A DNA stretch of 64,000 bases, taken from Pandoraea terrigena. GTDB taxonomy: Bacteria; Pseudomonadota; Gammaproteobacteria; Burkholderiales; Burkholderiaceae. This document shows positions 34,436 through 43,110 of the stretch, in pieces. The position numbers were made by a program, and so were the translations under genes. Numbering within the stretch: position 1 is the stretch's first letter; every line of letters starts with the position of its first letter. The stretch covers positions 124,001-188,000 of the forward strand of contig NZ_CABPRU010000005.1 of assembly GCF_902459705.1 (NCBI RefSeq). Reading direction: 5' to 3'. The notes under the pieces were generated by a model that saw nothing but the letters and a program-made list of their open reading frames with translations, had not been told where the DNA came from and did not search any database.

Positions 34436-35662
34436 ATGGATCGCCCGATTGTCATCATAGGTGGAGGCGTGGCCGGTGTTTCAGCGGCGGAATCGCTCCG
34501 GGACGGGAAATACGCAGGGCGGATCATGCTGCTTAGCAACGAAGCCGCACGCCCTTATGATCGCCCACCCCTCTCCAAGGAGGTGCTGCGCGCCGACGAA
34601 CTTCCCGCGAACATCTGGTTGCGCGATGAAGACTTCTATCGCGGGAGGGGGATCGAACTGATGCTCGGAGTCCAGGCGGTTTCGATCGACGCGGAGGGCC
34701 ATTCCGTTGCGTTGTCCGACGGCCGTTGCCTTGACTACGAGAAGTTGCTACTGGCGACGGGCTCGCGAGCCCGGGTATTTGATGCATTACCACCTGGCGC
34801 TCCTCACGTGCATTATCTGCGCACGCTGGAAGATGCAAGGGCGCTCAGGCAGGAGATGACTGAGTTTGACGGTCGGCGCCACCTACTGGTGATTGGTGCG
34901 GGCATCATCGGTCTGGAGGTTTCCGCGGTAGCGCGGACGTTCGGGCTTGAGGTCACGGTGATCGAACCCGGCACACGGCCGCTTGGGCGCTCTGCAAGTC
35001 CCATTCTCTCCGCTTTTCTGGCGAAAGCACATGCGGGCAAGGGCGTCGATATTCGCTGCGGAATCGGGTTGTCGACGGTTGAGCCTCTTGGCGAGGGGTA
35101 TCGTGTGACTCTGTCAGATGGTTCTACGCTGGACGTGGCCCTCGTGCTGGTCGGCATTGGCGCTGTGCCGAACCTGGAGCTTGCCCGGGACGCGGGCATC
35201 GAAACACAGCCAGAGGGGATTGTTGTCGATGGCCTGGGGCACACCAGCGCGCCGGATGTCTACGCAGCAGGCGAGGTGGCCTTCCATTTCAATCAGCGGT
35301 TCGGCGGGCATCGCCGCGAAGAGACCTGGCAGCATGCCGCGGATCATGGTGTGCACGTCGCCCAATGCATGATTGGCGCGTGCGAACACGCGTACACCGC
35401 CACGATGTCGTACTGGACTGACCAGTACGACTGCAGCGTGCAGGTCTTTGGCAATCCGCATGGTACGAGCGAAGTTATCCGCGGGGATTGTGCCTCAGGT
35501 TCATTCTCGATTTTTCATCTCGACCAGTCGTCAATCTGTGGTGTCACCACGGTCAATGCGTCGCGCGAAATGAGAAAAAGCAGGCCGCTGGTGTTGAGGG
35601 GAGCCGTGATACCAGGCGAGGTGATTGCGGATCCGGCGGGGGATCCCTGGCAATACAGCTGA
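34436..35662 (+). CDS. FAD-dependent ferredoxin reductase of a ring-hydroxylating oxygenase
   Basis: 408 residues. Two dinucleotide-binding motifs are present: VIIGGGVAGVSAAES (FAD, near residue 6) and VIGAGIIGLEVSA (NADH, 152-164). YDRPPLSKEV and YAAGEVAFHFN are typical of BphA4/CarAd-like reductases. It would transfer electrons from NADH to a ferredoxin that feeds a Rieske oxygenase. The only ferredoxin in the window is at 51624, so the electron chain is split over about 16 kb. It is monocistronic, downstream of the GntR gene. Confidence 0.87.
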   Translation: MDRPIVIIGGGVAGVSAAESLRDGKYAGRIMLLSNEAARPYDRPPLSKEVLRADELPANIWLRDEDFYRGRGIELMLGVQAVSIDAEGHSVALSDGRCLDYEKLLLATGSRARVFDALPPGAPHVHYLRTLEDARALRQEMTEFDGRRHLLVIGAGIIGLEVSAVARTFGLEVTVIEPGTRPLGRSASPILSAFLAKAHAGKGVDIRCGIGLSTVEPLGEGYRVTLSDGSTLDVALVLVGIGAVPNLELARDAGIETQPEGIVVDGLGHTSAPDVYAAGEVAFHFNQRFGGHRREETWQHAADHGVHVAQCMIGACEHAYTATMSYWTDQYDCSVQVFGNPHGTSEVIRGDCASGSFSIFHLDQSSICGVTTVNASREMRKSRPLVLRGAVIPGEVIADPAGDPWQYS

Positions 35663-36210
35663 CGCCCGCCGGTCGTTTCCAGGTGAGCTTGTGTCGTCTC
35701 TGTCATTCAGGCATCAGGAGATTGTTCCGATGCGCCCGGTCACCGTAATGGGGCCAGAATTTTGACGCGCAGAGCGTATAAGCAACTGAATGACGCGCTC
35801 TGAACGCATGCGACATCTGACAATGGGCTCCTCGATGACCGAATCGGCGTACTGAGCAAATAAGGCATGGAATCTTGTGCCCGATTCTGCCCACTCGTCC
35901 CGCGTGCTTGCATGCAACGGAGAATGCCCATTCATCGGATGGAGCGCTCGCTTGAGCATTGCGATCTGTGTGGGAGGGCTACGTTCAGAATCTCCTGCCG
36001 AAGCGATTCGTGGACCTTGCGTAAAAGCGCTGGTGCTGGTTGTGTCTCGATGGTCTTTCTGAGGCGGCCGTTAACACTTCCAGCCAGTGCATTGCACCTT
36101 GAGCCCAACCTTTTTCCGACTCCACAGCGCCATACAACCTATTCGAATGCGGCGAAACCCCGGACCATCCAACGACAGCCGAGGTATCGCCTGCGCTGAA
36201 CGATGCGGAC
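35663..36210. other. Region without a confident gene
   Basis: About 548 bp between the reductase stop and the 3' end of the LysR gene. Open frames on both strands show no family pattern, no start with a ribosome site and no clear repeat. It may hold decayed sequence. Confidence 0.4.
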
Positions 36211-37230
36211 CTAGACGGCCTGCACAATGCGCATGACTTGGGGTAACCGGGTAAGCGGCGCAGGCTCGATGGCCTTTTCATCCTCATGCAGATGCTGCCC
36301 CGCCTCTTCAAGCAGCCAGTCGCGCATCGCGATGACGGCGGGATCGTGCTGGCTTGTTTCGCGCATCAGCAGACAGTACTCGCCGGCGCTTGGAACGCGG
36401 GTCTGGATCGGGCAACACAGATCACCTTTGTCCTCCAGGCCTGCGCAGATGACACTGGGCAGCAGTGCAATGCCTTTGCCCTCCTTGGCCGCTTCCAGGG
36501 CCATGAAGAAATGGCCGTAGTCGACCATCTCAAGCGGGGGAAGTGGACCGATGCCGTGACAGGCAAACCAATCGTGCCAGGCGTTCTTGCGCGTGGCATT
36601 GTTGATCAGTCTGAATTTAAGCAGGTCTCGAGGCTCGACCACCGGGCCTATCTGGGCCGCGAGGCGGCGCGACATGACTGGGACCAGCGTGTCGTCGAAT
36701 AGCGGCCAAATGTCCAGGCCCCGCCAATGATCCGTCATGACCAGATCGATTCGCGGGCGGGAAGGACTGTACCGTTTTCCGGGTAACCGGCCCACGCGGA
36801 TGGCGATGTCGATTTCCTTATTCTGCAGGTTGGCCGGTTCGATCGATGAGACAAGCCGGACCTCGATGTCCGGATGCTGTTCAGTGAAACGGGCAAGCCT
36901 TGGCATGAGCCAGTATGAGGCCAGTGTGGGCAGCACATCGATTGTCAGGACCCGGTGTTTGTCACGCAGACATCGTCGTGTCGCGTCCTCGATCACGTTG
37001 AGCGCGAGCTGCACTGACTCCAGATAGTCGCGACCAGCGTCGGTTAGTTCAATGCGCCGTGTGAGCCGGACGAACAGTTTCTGGCGCAGAAAATCCTCTA
37101 GCTGATGCACCTGTCGGGAGATGGCACCCTGGGTCAGGTGCAGCTCTTCTGCTGCCAGAGTGAACGACAGCAGGCGACCGGCGGCTTCAAAAGCGCGTAG
37201 CGCCAGCAGTGGTGGAAGACGTTGGGCCAT
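36211..37230 (-). CDS. LysR family regulator (GcvA-like)
   Basis: 339 residues, slightly longer than average because of a C-terminal extension after about residue 305. The N-terminus RLPPLLALRAFEAAGRLLSF and LHLTQGAISRQVHQLEDFLR is typical of GcvA-type regulators. It is divergent from the aspartate-dehydrogenase-like and extradiol dioxygenase operon, with a 265-bp intergenic region containing a candidate operator. It is the most likely activator of that operon. Confidence 0.88.
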   Translation of the reverse strand: MAQRLPPLLALRAFEAAGRLLSFTLAAEELHLTQGAISRQVHQLEDFLRQKLFVRLTRRIELTDAGRDYLESVQLALNVIEDATRRCLRDKHRVLTIDVLPTLASYWLMPRLARFTEQHPDIEVRLVSSIEPANLQNKEIDIAIRVGRLPGKRYSPSRPRIDLVMTDHWRGLDIWPLFDDTLVPVMSRRLAAQIGPVVEPRDLLKFRLINNATRKNAWHDWFACHGIGPLPPLEMVDYGHFFMALEAAKEGKGIALLPSVICAGLEDKGDLCCPIQTRVPSAGEYCLLMRETSQHDPAVIAMRDWLLEEAGQHLHEDEKAIEPAPLTRLPQVMRIVQAV

Positions 37231-37293
37231 CGTGAACCTCTTTCAACGTATGGTGTAGGTATGCATGCGCAATCGTGCTGCCATGAACTTCAA

Positions 37294-37309
37294 TGTATAC
37301 AGCACACAA
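37294..37309. promoter_or_regulatory. Shared operator candidate, copy 1
   Basis: TGTATACAGCACACAA lies between the LysR gene and the ring-cleavage operon. It differs at two positions from TGCATACAGTACACAA before the Rieske operon (50390-50405). The half-dyad shape fits a GntR or LysR regulator. Confidence 0.55.
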
Positions 37310-37495
37310 GGAAAGGAAAAGCAGAAAAGTATTCGTGGCATCGGTTTAGGGGAAAGTCCTGATGCGATCCATGAGTGAAAGGAATGCGTACCGGCCAAAA
37401 AATGGTTTGTGGTCCAGCTTTCACACTCCTAACATCACCTCACGACTTCTCTGGCGACATAAGGGAATGGAAATTCTTTTGAATGCGGGAAAAAT

Positions 37496-38308
37496 ATGCA
37501 AAAGCAGGTGGTGAAGGTCGGGATTGCGGTGTTGGGTACGGTGGGCAAGAAGGTTGCCGCTGCGATCGATCAGGGCGTGTCCGGCGTGAGGCTCGCGGGC
37601 GTGGCCGCACGCGACAAGGACGCGGCCACGGAGTGGCTTGGTCAGTTGAGCAGCAAGCCAGGCATCCTATCGTTCGAGGAGATGGCGCAGGAGTGCGACG
37701 TGATTGTGGAATGTGCGCCGTCCGCCTTGCTGCCGGATATTGTCGAACCTGCGTTGCGAGCGGGGAAGACTGTCGTAGTCCTGAGTTGCGGCGCCCTGCT
37801 GGCTCGCCCGGACTTGGTCGAGCTGGCTCGGGAGACGGGGGGGCGTATCCACGTGCCGACCGGTGCGCTACTTGGTCTCGACGCCGTGGCGGCGGCGGCC
37901 GAGGGCAAGATTTCTTCGGTGCGGATGATTACGCGCAAGCCCGTAAAGGGCCTGGTCGGAGCGCCGTTCCTGGAAGAAAACAGGATCGACATCAGCGCAA
38001 TCCAAGCGCCGATGCAGGTTTTCTCCGGCACGGCACGCGAGGCGGCGGTGGGCTTTCCGGCCAACCTGAATGTCGCGGTGGCATTGTCGCTGGCTGGCAT
38101 TGGACCAGATGCCACCCAGCTCGAGATATGGGCCGATCCGGCCTTGACCCGCAACACTCATACGATCGTGGTCGATTCCGATTCGGCGCGATTCGAAATG
38201 ACGATCGAGAACATTCCTACGGAGAACCCGAAGACTGGCCGAATCACGGCACAGAGCGTGGTGGCGGCACTTCGCAAGATGGGCGCACCGCTTCAGGTTG
38301 GCACGTGA
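37496..38308 (+). CDS. Aspartate-dehydrogenase-like NAD(P) oxidoreductase
   Basis: 270 residues. An N-terminal Rossmann segment (VGIAVLGTVGKKVAAAID) and the C-terminal DUF108 domain (GLVGAPFLEE, AVGFPANLNVAVALSLAGIG, DPALTRNTHTI) match L-aspartate dehydrogenases of the NadX type. In catabolic clusters relatives may act on other amino or imino acids. It starts the operon with the extradiol dioxygenase subunits, 13 bp before the small one, so it is probably part of the pathway rather than of NAD synthesis. Confidence 0.83.
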   Translation: MQKQVVKVGIAVLGTVGKKVAAAIDQGVSGVRLAGVAARDKDAATEWLGQLSSKPGILSFEEMAQECDVIVECAPSALLPDIVEPALRAGKTVVVLSCGALLARPDLVELARETGGRIHVPTGALLGLDAVAAAAEGKISSVRMITRKPVKGLVGAPFLEENRIDISAIQAPMQVFSGTAREAAVGFPANLNVAVALSLAGIGPDATQLEIWADPALTRNTHTIVVDSDSARFEMTIENIPTENPKTGRITAQSVVAALRKMGAPLQVGT

Positions 38309-38321
38309 GGGGACCACTTCC

Positions 38322-38597
38322 ATGCGACCACCTGTCGAACTTCACCGCCTGATCTCTGCGGCGATGCGCAGCAGTGACCTGGCGGCGCAGCTCCGTTCGA
38401 ATCCGGATGAAGTGTATGTGACCTGGCAGGTGCCCGAGTGGCAGCGGGAGCTGCTTAGCGGGGATCTGTGGTCAGCCATGGAGCAGATCGGGGTTCATCC
38501 GAACCTGCGCTTCAAGTTTCTCGCGCTACGAGGACAGCTTCAACTGAAGTCCGTCTCGGTCGCGCCTTTTCTCGATTCGCTGAAAGCGCGTCACTGA
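38322..38597 (+). CDS. Small subunit of class III extradiol dioxygenase (CarBa/LigA-like)
   Basis: 91 residues from ATG 38322, with GAGGGGA upstream. The helical sequence (LHRLISAAMRSSDLAAQLRS, YVTWQVPEWQRELLSGDLWS, AMEQIGVHPNLRFKFLALRG) and the position directly before the catalytic subunit match the small structural subunits of LigAB, CarBaBb and similar enzymes. Similarity by eye is weak, so the assignment leans on context. It would cap the active site of the large subunit. The gene is 9 bp before the next one. Confidence 0.68.
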   Translation: MRPPVELHRLISAAMRSSDLAAQLRSNPDEVYVTWQVPEWQRELLSGDLWSAMEQIGVHPNLRFKFLALRGQLQLKSVSVAPFLDSLKARH

Positions 38598-38606
38598 AGG
38601 AAAACC

Positions 38607-39431
38607 ATGGGACGAATCGTCAGTGCAGCAGCTACCTCCCATACGTTCGGCGCATCGGAGGGAGCCGAAAAGGCGGTGGAGCGTGTGCGCGCCGGTATGG
38701 CCGAGATCGGCAGGGCGATAGCCGACAGCCGTCCGGATGTCCTCGTGATTGCGTCAAGTGATCACCTGAACAATTTCACGCTCGATGCCCAGATTGCGCT
38801 TGCCGTTGGAATTGCGGACGAATACGTGCCGCTCGGCGACATGGGGGTACCGCGCAGACCTTTCCGAGGCAATCGTGAATTCGGTGCGGGTTTTGCAGCG
38901 TTTTGCGCAGAGGTCGGCTTCGATCTGACACCTCTGGAGATTATCCAGCCCGACCACGGCATCGGATTCCCGAATGCGTTCAGCAACCCGGACGGGCAGG
39001 CTGCGTTGGTGCCGCTTTACCTGAACACCGTGATGTCACCGACGCCCTCCTGCGCGCGGGGATTTGCGTTGGGCCAGGCACTGAGGAGCTTCGTGAAAAC
39101 GTGCCGTCCGGAGGGTGAGCGGGTGGCGATCATCGGTAGCGGTGGGCTGTCGCACTGGGTCTGCCATCCCCGTTCCGGTGAAGTGAATGAGAAGTGGGAT
39201 CTGCGCGTGATCGACTGTCTGGTCTCAGGTCAGGGCGCTGAGCTTACAAAACTCACGCGGTCCGAAATCCTGGATGAGGGCGGGAACGGCGGCCTGGAAA
39301 TAGCGGCCTGGGCGTTCGTGGCCGGCGTGGCTGGTGCGGCGACCGGCCGCAGAATCTATTATGAGCCGCTCACCTCGTGGTGGACCGGCATGGGCGGTGT
39401 ATTGATGAGCATCGCCGACGAAGCCGCCTGA
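38607..39431 (+). CDS. Catalytic subunit of class III extradiol ring-cleavage dioxygenase (CarBb/LigB-like)
   Basis: 274 residues. Fe(II) ligands of the LigB family can be placed: H12 (TSHTFG), H53 (SSDHLNNF) and E231 (GGLEIAAW). The catalytic-base His is H183 (GGLSHWVCHPRSGE), and PDHGIGFP is also typical. The enzyme cleaves a catechol-type ring next to the diol with O2. In the carbazole pathway CarBaBb opens 2'-aminobiphenyl-2,3-diol. The order small subunit, large subunit, hydrolase is the same as carBa-carBb-carC. Confidence 0.87.
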   Translation: MGRIVSAAATSHTFGASEGAEKAVERVRAGMAEIGRAIADSRPDVLVIASSDHLNNFTLDAQIALAVGIADEYVPLGDMGVPRRPFRGNREFGAGFAAFCAEVGFDLTPLEIIQPDHGIGFPNAFSNPDGQAALVPLYLNTVMSPTPSCARGFALGQALRSFVKTCRPEGERVAIIGSGGLSHWVCHPRSGEVNEKWDLRVIDCLVSGQGAELTKLTRSEILDEGGNGGLEIAAWAFVAGVAGAATGRRIYYEPLTSWWTGMGGVLMSIADEAA

Positions 39432-39474
39432 CGGGCGGATACCGGCGAAAGACTTTCTGGGGAACACGAGTACG

Positions 39475-40317
39475 ATGGACGAACTGAAATTGCCCGTTTG
39501 GGCCGCGAACGCTTCGCGGACTGTCACCGTGGACGGCATCGAGACGCATTACTTCGAACTTGGCAATGGGCCGGCGCTAATCCTCGTCCACGGCGGAGGG
39601 CCGGGTGCGGACAGTTGGGGCAACTGGCACACCTGCCTGCAGGAGTACGCGAAGAACTTCCGGGTCATTGCGTACGACATGCCCGGCTTTGGTCGGTCGT
39701 CCAAACCATCGCCGGAGACCTATCCCTACGACCAGGCAAGCCGGAATCGGCATCTGATCGGTCTCATCGAAGCACTGAAGCTCGCACCGGTCAGCCTGAT
39801 CGGCAATTCGATGGGCGGGGCCACTTCGCTGGGGGGGTGCCTTGAGCGTCCCGATCTCGTTGACAAGCTGGTTCTGATGGGCAGTGCGGGACTCGCGGTC
39901 AACAACCCGGACCCCGGTGCCAAGGAGACGCTGAAGCGCTACGACTATACGCTGGGCTCGATGCGTGCCGTCATGGAAACGTTGACGGGGCCTGGCTTCA
40001 AGGTTGAGGAGCAGATCCTGCAATATCGCCATGCACTGATGCAGGACCCGGCCGCCCAGGCTGCGATCGTCAGGATCGTGCGCTCCGACCTGACCTATCC
40101 GGAAGGGCGCATCGCGAGCGTCAAGACGCCCACACTCGTGGTAGGCGGGAAAAGAGACAAGATCGCGGTGCCAGCACGCAACTTCCGTTATCTCGAGTTA
40201 ATCGAAAACTCGTGGGGCTTCTTTATCCCGCACGCGGGGCACTGGGTGATGCTCGAAGCGCCAAAGGTGTTCGTCGACGTGACGACGAAGTTCCTGCTTG
40301 GCGACTTGGACGAATAA
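39475..40317 (+). CDS. Meta-cleavage product C-C hydrolase (CarC/BphD/MhpC-like)
   Basis: 280 residues. HGGGPGADSWGNW (39-51) is the oxyanion loop typical of meta-cleavage hydrolases. The nucleophile is Ser112 in GNSMGGATS, and the catalytic His is in PHAGHWVMLEAP near the C-terminus. It would split the ring-opened product of the neighbouring dioxygenase into an aromatic or aliphatic acid and 2-hydroxypenta-2,4-dienoate, the substrate of the hydratase at 53358. It ends the four-gene operon at a strong terminator. Confidence 0.9.
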   Translation: MDELKLPVWAANASRTVTVDGIETHYFELGNGPALILVHGGGPGADSWGNWHTCLQEYAKNFRVIAYDMPGFGRSSKPSPETYPYDQASRNRHLIGLIEALKLAPVSLIGNSMGGATSLGGCLERPDLVDKLVLMGSAGLAVNNPDPGAKETLKRYDYTLGSMRAVMETLTGPGFKVEEQILQYRHALMQDPAAQAAIVRIVRSDLTYPEGRIASVKTPTLVVGGKRDKIAVPARNFRYLELIENSWGFFIPHAGHWVMLEAPKVFVDVTTKFLLGDLDE

Positions 40318-40349
40318 ACGGTTCAGTCAGCAGGTGACGCTGTTACTCG

Positions 40350-40384
40350 GCGCCGTCACCCCGTGATGGGATGACGGCGCTTTT
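40350..40384 (+). terminator. Intrinsic terminator of the ring-cleavage operon
   Basis: GCGCCGTCA (40350-40358) and TGACGGCGC (40372-40380) form a 9-bp stem with a 13-nt loop, followed by TTTT. It sits between convergent genes. Confidence 0.85.
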
Positions 40385-40393
40385 GCGTGTGCG

Positions 40394-41350
40394 TCAGAGC
40401 AGGAACGGTAAATCCTCGCTGCTCGCGGTAGCGATGGTCTTGGGTGTCCAGTCCCTGTTGACGTACAACTGCATCACAAGCCCGTCGGTATCCTGGACGC
40501 AGACGGCGTGACGGGACGCGTGATCGACTTCGCGGACGATTTTGCCGCCGAAATCGCCAACACCCTTCGCGGCTGCGCGGAGATCGTCTTCCGACCAGAC
40601 TTCTACGCCCACGTGGTGCATTCCGGGCGTGAACCGTTCGTCTCGAGTCAGCGCGATGTCACCAGTACTCGCTGTACCCGCCAGCAGTACCGAGGTGCCA
40701 TCCTGGCTGCTGAAAAATGGGCGCAGGCCTGCCACTTCTGTATAGAACCGGTACATGGACGAGAAGTCTCGAGTGACCAGTGCCATATGGGTGACGCGCT
40801 TGCCGCGAACCAGCGTATCTGGCAGCTGTTTCAGATTCGGGTTCGGGTTGTACAGATGCCGGGTGTCGGGCACGTTTGTCTCGCCGGGGATCCACCTCGG
40901 CTTCTGCTTGACGATGATGCCTCTGCGGGTCGCCTCCCAGTCCTCCACCACATCCGCATAGAACTCAATTTCGTTACCGTCCGGGTCCTTCAAGTAGATC
41001 GAGCGGGCCACGTCGTGGTCGGCAGGGCCAATGAACTGGATGCCGGCTGTGAGTGCAGCCTTGTATGCATTGACCAGATCCGCCTCCGAGTCAACCTCGA
41101 AAGCTAGATGGTTCAGGCCGGGCCGCTGGCCCGCCTTCGCATACTTGCTTCTGATGTCAACGAGTGCAAAGTCATGATACGTATTGCCGTTGCTCAGGAA
41201 GCTGGCGAGGTTATCAGGCTGCCGATAAGCCTCGGCAAATCCGAATACGTTGCGATAAAAGTCGCTCGCCTTGACATAGTCGGAGACGAACATATTCGCG
41301 TGTGCGAGACGGCGCGACAAAAACAGTTTCTGTGAGACGTTGCTATCCAT
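40394..41350 (-). CDS. Two-module VOC superfamily protein (extradiol dioxygenase-like)
   Basis: 318 residues from ATG 41350. Two vicinal-oxygen-chelate modules are visible. The first (about 14-140) has H17, H81 (GLNHLAFEV) and E129 (DGNEIEFY), a complete metal triad. The second (about 184-300) has H188, H245/H246 (MHHVGVEV), but Gln294 replaces the Glu (VMQLYV). In classical type I extradiol dioxygenases the metal is held by the second module, so the metal site here seems to be in the first. It may be a dioxygenase with a swapped site or another VOC enzyme. It is monocistronic and divergent from an FAD oxidase. Confidence 0.82.
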   Translation of the reverse strand: MDSNVSQKLFLSRRLAHANMFVSDYVKASDFYRNVFGFAEAYRQPDNLASFLSNGNTYHDFALVDIRSKYAKAGQRPGLNHLAFEVDSEADLVNAYKAALTAGIQFIGPADHDVARSIYLKDPDGNEIEFYADVVEDWEATRRGIIVKQKPRWIPGETNVPDTRHLYNPNPNLKQLPDTLVRGKRVTHMALVTRDFSSMYRFYTEVAGLRPFFSSQDGTSVLLAGTASTGDIALTRDERFTPGMHHVGVEVWSEDDLRAAAKGVGDFGGKIVREVDHASRHAVCVQDTDGLVMQLYVNRDWTPKTIATASSEDLPFLL

Positions 41351-41539
41351 AGAGAATACCCGTAGATGAGTGGGAAAGCAGACGGCCGGATCGGCATCTG
41401 CCTGCTCTCCCAACCCTAATCGTTCTGACTCTGGGCGCACAAACGATTTATACGCGCAATGTGCATGAGCGAAGCTCAAGTATCGATTTAAAAAATGGAT
41501 TCTCGCTCGGCGCAGAGTTGAACGACGCATCGATTTTGA

Positions 41540-41560
41540 TGCATGACTCAACGTCATCCA
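41540..41560. promoter_or_regulatory. TGCATGACT dyad 110 bp upstream of the FAD oxidase
   Basis: TGCATGACT (41540-41548) and TCATCCA (41554-41560), the same layout and the same distance to the start codon as the element at 34326. It lies between the divergent VOC and oxidase genes. Confidence 0.45.
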
Positions 41561-41649
41561 TGGTGACACTTTAATTCCGTTGTCCATCAATTTCGGCGAG
41601 TCTAGATTGCGTCCATCCCCACGACATAAATTCACTAAATTTCATCCCA

Positions 41650-43065
41650 ATGCCGGAATACTCCAACTCCTTCTCTGACTCGAGTGACTTTCGCGTAATC
41701 GTCGTGGGTGCCGGCGTGACCGGTCTGTCTGCCGCGATTGAGCTTGCGGAAGCAGGCGTACCAGTCCTGCTGTTGGAAAAGGGCGATGTCGGCGGCGAAC
41801 AGAGTAACTATGCGCTGGGATGGGTGCGCACAACCGGTCGACAGCCAGCGGAAATTCCCGTCAGCTTGCTTAACCGTGCCCGCTTTGATGCCCTGATGCC
41901 GGACGCCGCGCGGCTTGCTTACGGTGTGTTGTTCTGCGCCAAGGACGAGGCCCAACGTACACGGCTCGAGCAATGGGCGGACGTTGCGGCTCAGTACGGC
42001 GTGAAGACGCGCCTGCTGGACGCTGCTGGGACTGCCGCACGCCTTCCTGGTTGTACCGTCGGAACGGCGGGTGCTCTTCTCACCGAGGTGGACACATCGA
42101 TTGATCCGCGACGCCTCGTGCAGGCGCTCGTCGCACGTGCGACCGCTCTGGGCGTGGAAATTCTCACCCGCCGCGCGGTACGCGCGCTCGACATGACAGC
42201 CGGGGCGGTGCGCGGCGTTGTGACAGAAACGGGAATCGAGCGGGGCGCCGCTGTCGTTCTTGCCACCGGAGCATGGACGCGTTTGGTGCTGCAGGGCGCA
42301 GGGTACACATTGCCATCAGTGAAGGTACGTTCGTCTCTCGTGCGCATTCGCACTGCTGCACGCTTGCCGCCTGGATTCATCGGTTGCGCCGGTGTGGCGG
42401 GTGTTGGCTATCGCGCTGATCCGGATGGCACCGTGGTCGTCGGACTTGAGAGCGGAAATCGACTGGAGGTGACGCCGGACGCATTGCGTTTCGCGCCGCG
42501 ATATTTGCCGATGTGGTGGGCGCACCGTGGCGAGATCAGCCCCTCGCTTGGGCGAACGTTCTTTGATGAATTGTGTGTTGGCCGCGGGTCCTATCAGGGG
42601 CGGACTTCTGCCTACGAGCAAAAACGTACCTTGCGCCCCGAGCCTCGGCGGGCGTTGACCCAACTGACGATAAGCCGTTTTGCGGAACTGTTCCCATTGC
42701 TAGGCGATATCGAGCCGGTTGAAAGCTGGGCAGGCTATCTCGACATGACGCCGGACGGCTTGCCGGTGATTTCGGCAGTAGAGCGGACGCCGGGGCTGTT
42801 CGTGGCCACCGGACTGAACGGTAGCGGGCTCGGCACGGGGCTCGCCGTGGGCAGTCTCGTAGCCTCGCTCGTGATGGGGCGCACACCGGAGACAGACGTC
42901 TCCCCGTTTCGACTCGATCGCTGGTCCCGTCTTGCTCAGCCGGCGGGAGGCAACCCGGAGAAGCACGCAGCGCAATCAACGCAAGCAACGACCGGATTAC
43001 CGGGTGTCGCGGGACCATCCGCCCCGACACAGGCGAGCTCATGCACTGAAAACGCACCACAGTAG
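41650..43065 (+). CDS. DadA/glycine-oxidase-like FAD oxidoreductase
   Basis: 471 residues. The N-terminal FAD motif is VIVVGAGVTGLSAAIELAEAG. GGEQSNYALGWVRTTGR and the C-terminal DMTPDGLPVISAV and FVATGLNGSGLGTGLAVGS are typical of the D-amino acid/glycine oxidase superfamily, which oxidises amines or amino acids. The last 40 residues are low-complexity and probably disordered. It begins a plus-strand run of porin, permease, reductase, second oxidase and hydrolase genes. The chemistry fits handling of an amine or amino-acid substrate. Confidence 0.85.
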   Translation: MPEYSNSFSDSSDFRVIVVGAGVTGLSAAIELAEAGVPVLLLEKGDVGGEQSNYALGWVRTTGRQPAEIPVSLLNRARFDALMPDAARLAYGVLFCAKDEAQRTRLEQWADVAAQYGVKTRLLDAAGTAARLPGCTVGTAGALLTEVDTSIDPRRLVQALVARATALGVEILTRRAVRALDMTAGAVRGVVTETGIERGAAVVLATGAWTRLVLQGAGYTLPSVKVRSSLVRIRTAARLPPGFIGCAGVAGVGYRADPDGTVVVGLESGNRLEVTPDALRFAPRYLPMWWAHRGEISPSLGRTFFDELCVGRGSYQGRTSAYEQKRTLRPEPRRALTQLTISRFAELFPLLGDIEPVESWAGYLDMTPDGLPVISAVERTPGLFVATGLNGSGLGTGLAVGSLVASLVMGRTPETDVSPFRLDRWSRLAQPAGGNPEKHAAQSTQATTGLPGVAGPSAPTQASSCTENAPQ

Positions 43066-43110
43066 ACAGCAGCAGATGACTTCGTTTCCTTACCCCTAAC
43101 CATTGAAACC

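Noticed and set aside
38298-38321. Earlier in-frame start for the small dioxygenase subunit
   Set aside because: It would overlap the preceding gene and lacks a ribosome site; GAGGGGA precedes ATG 38322.
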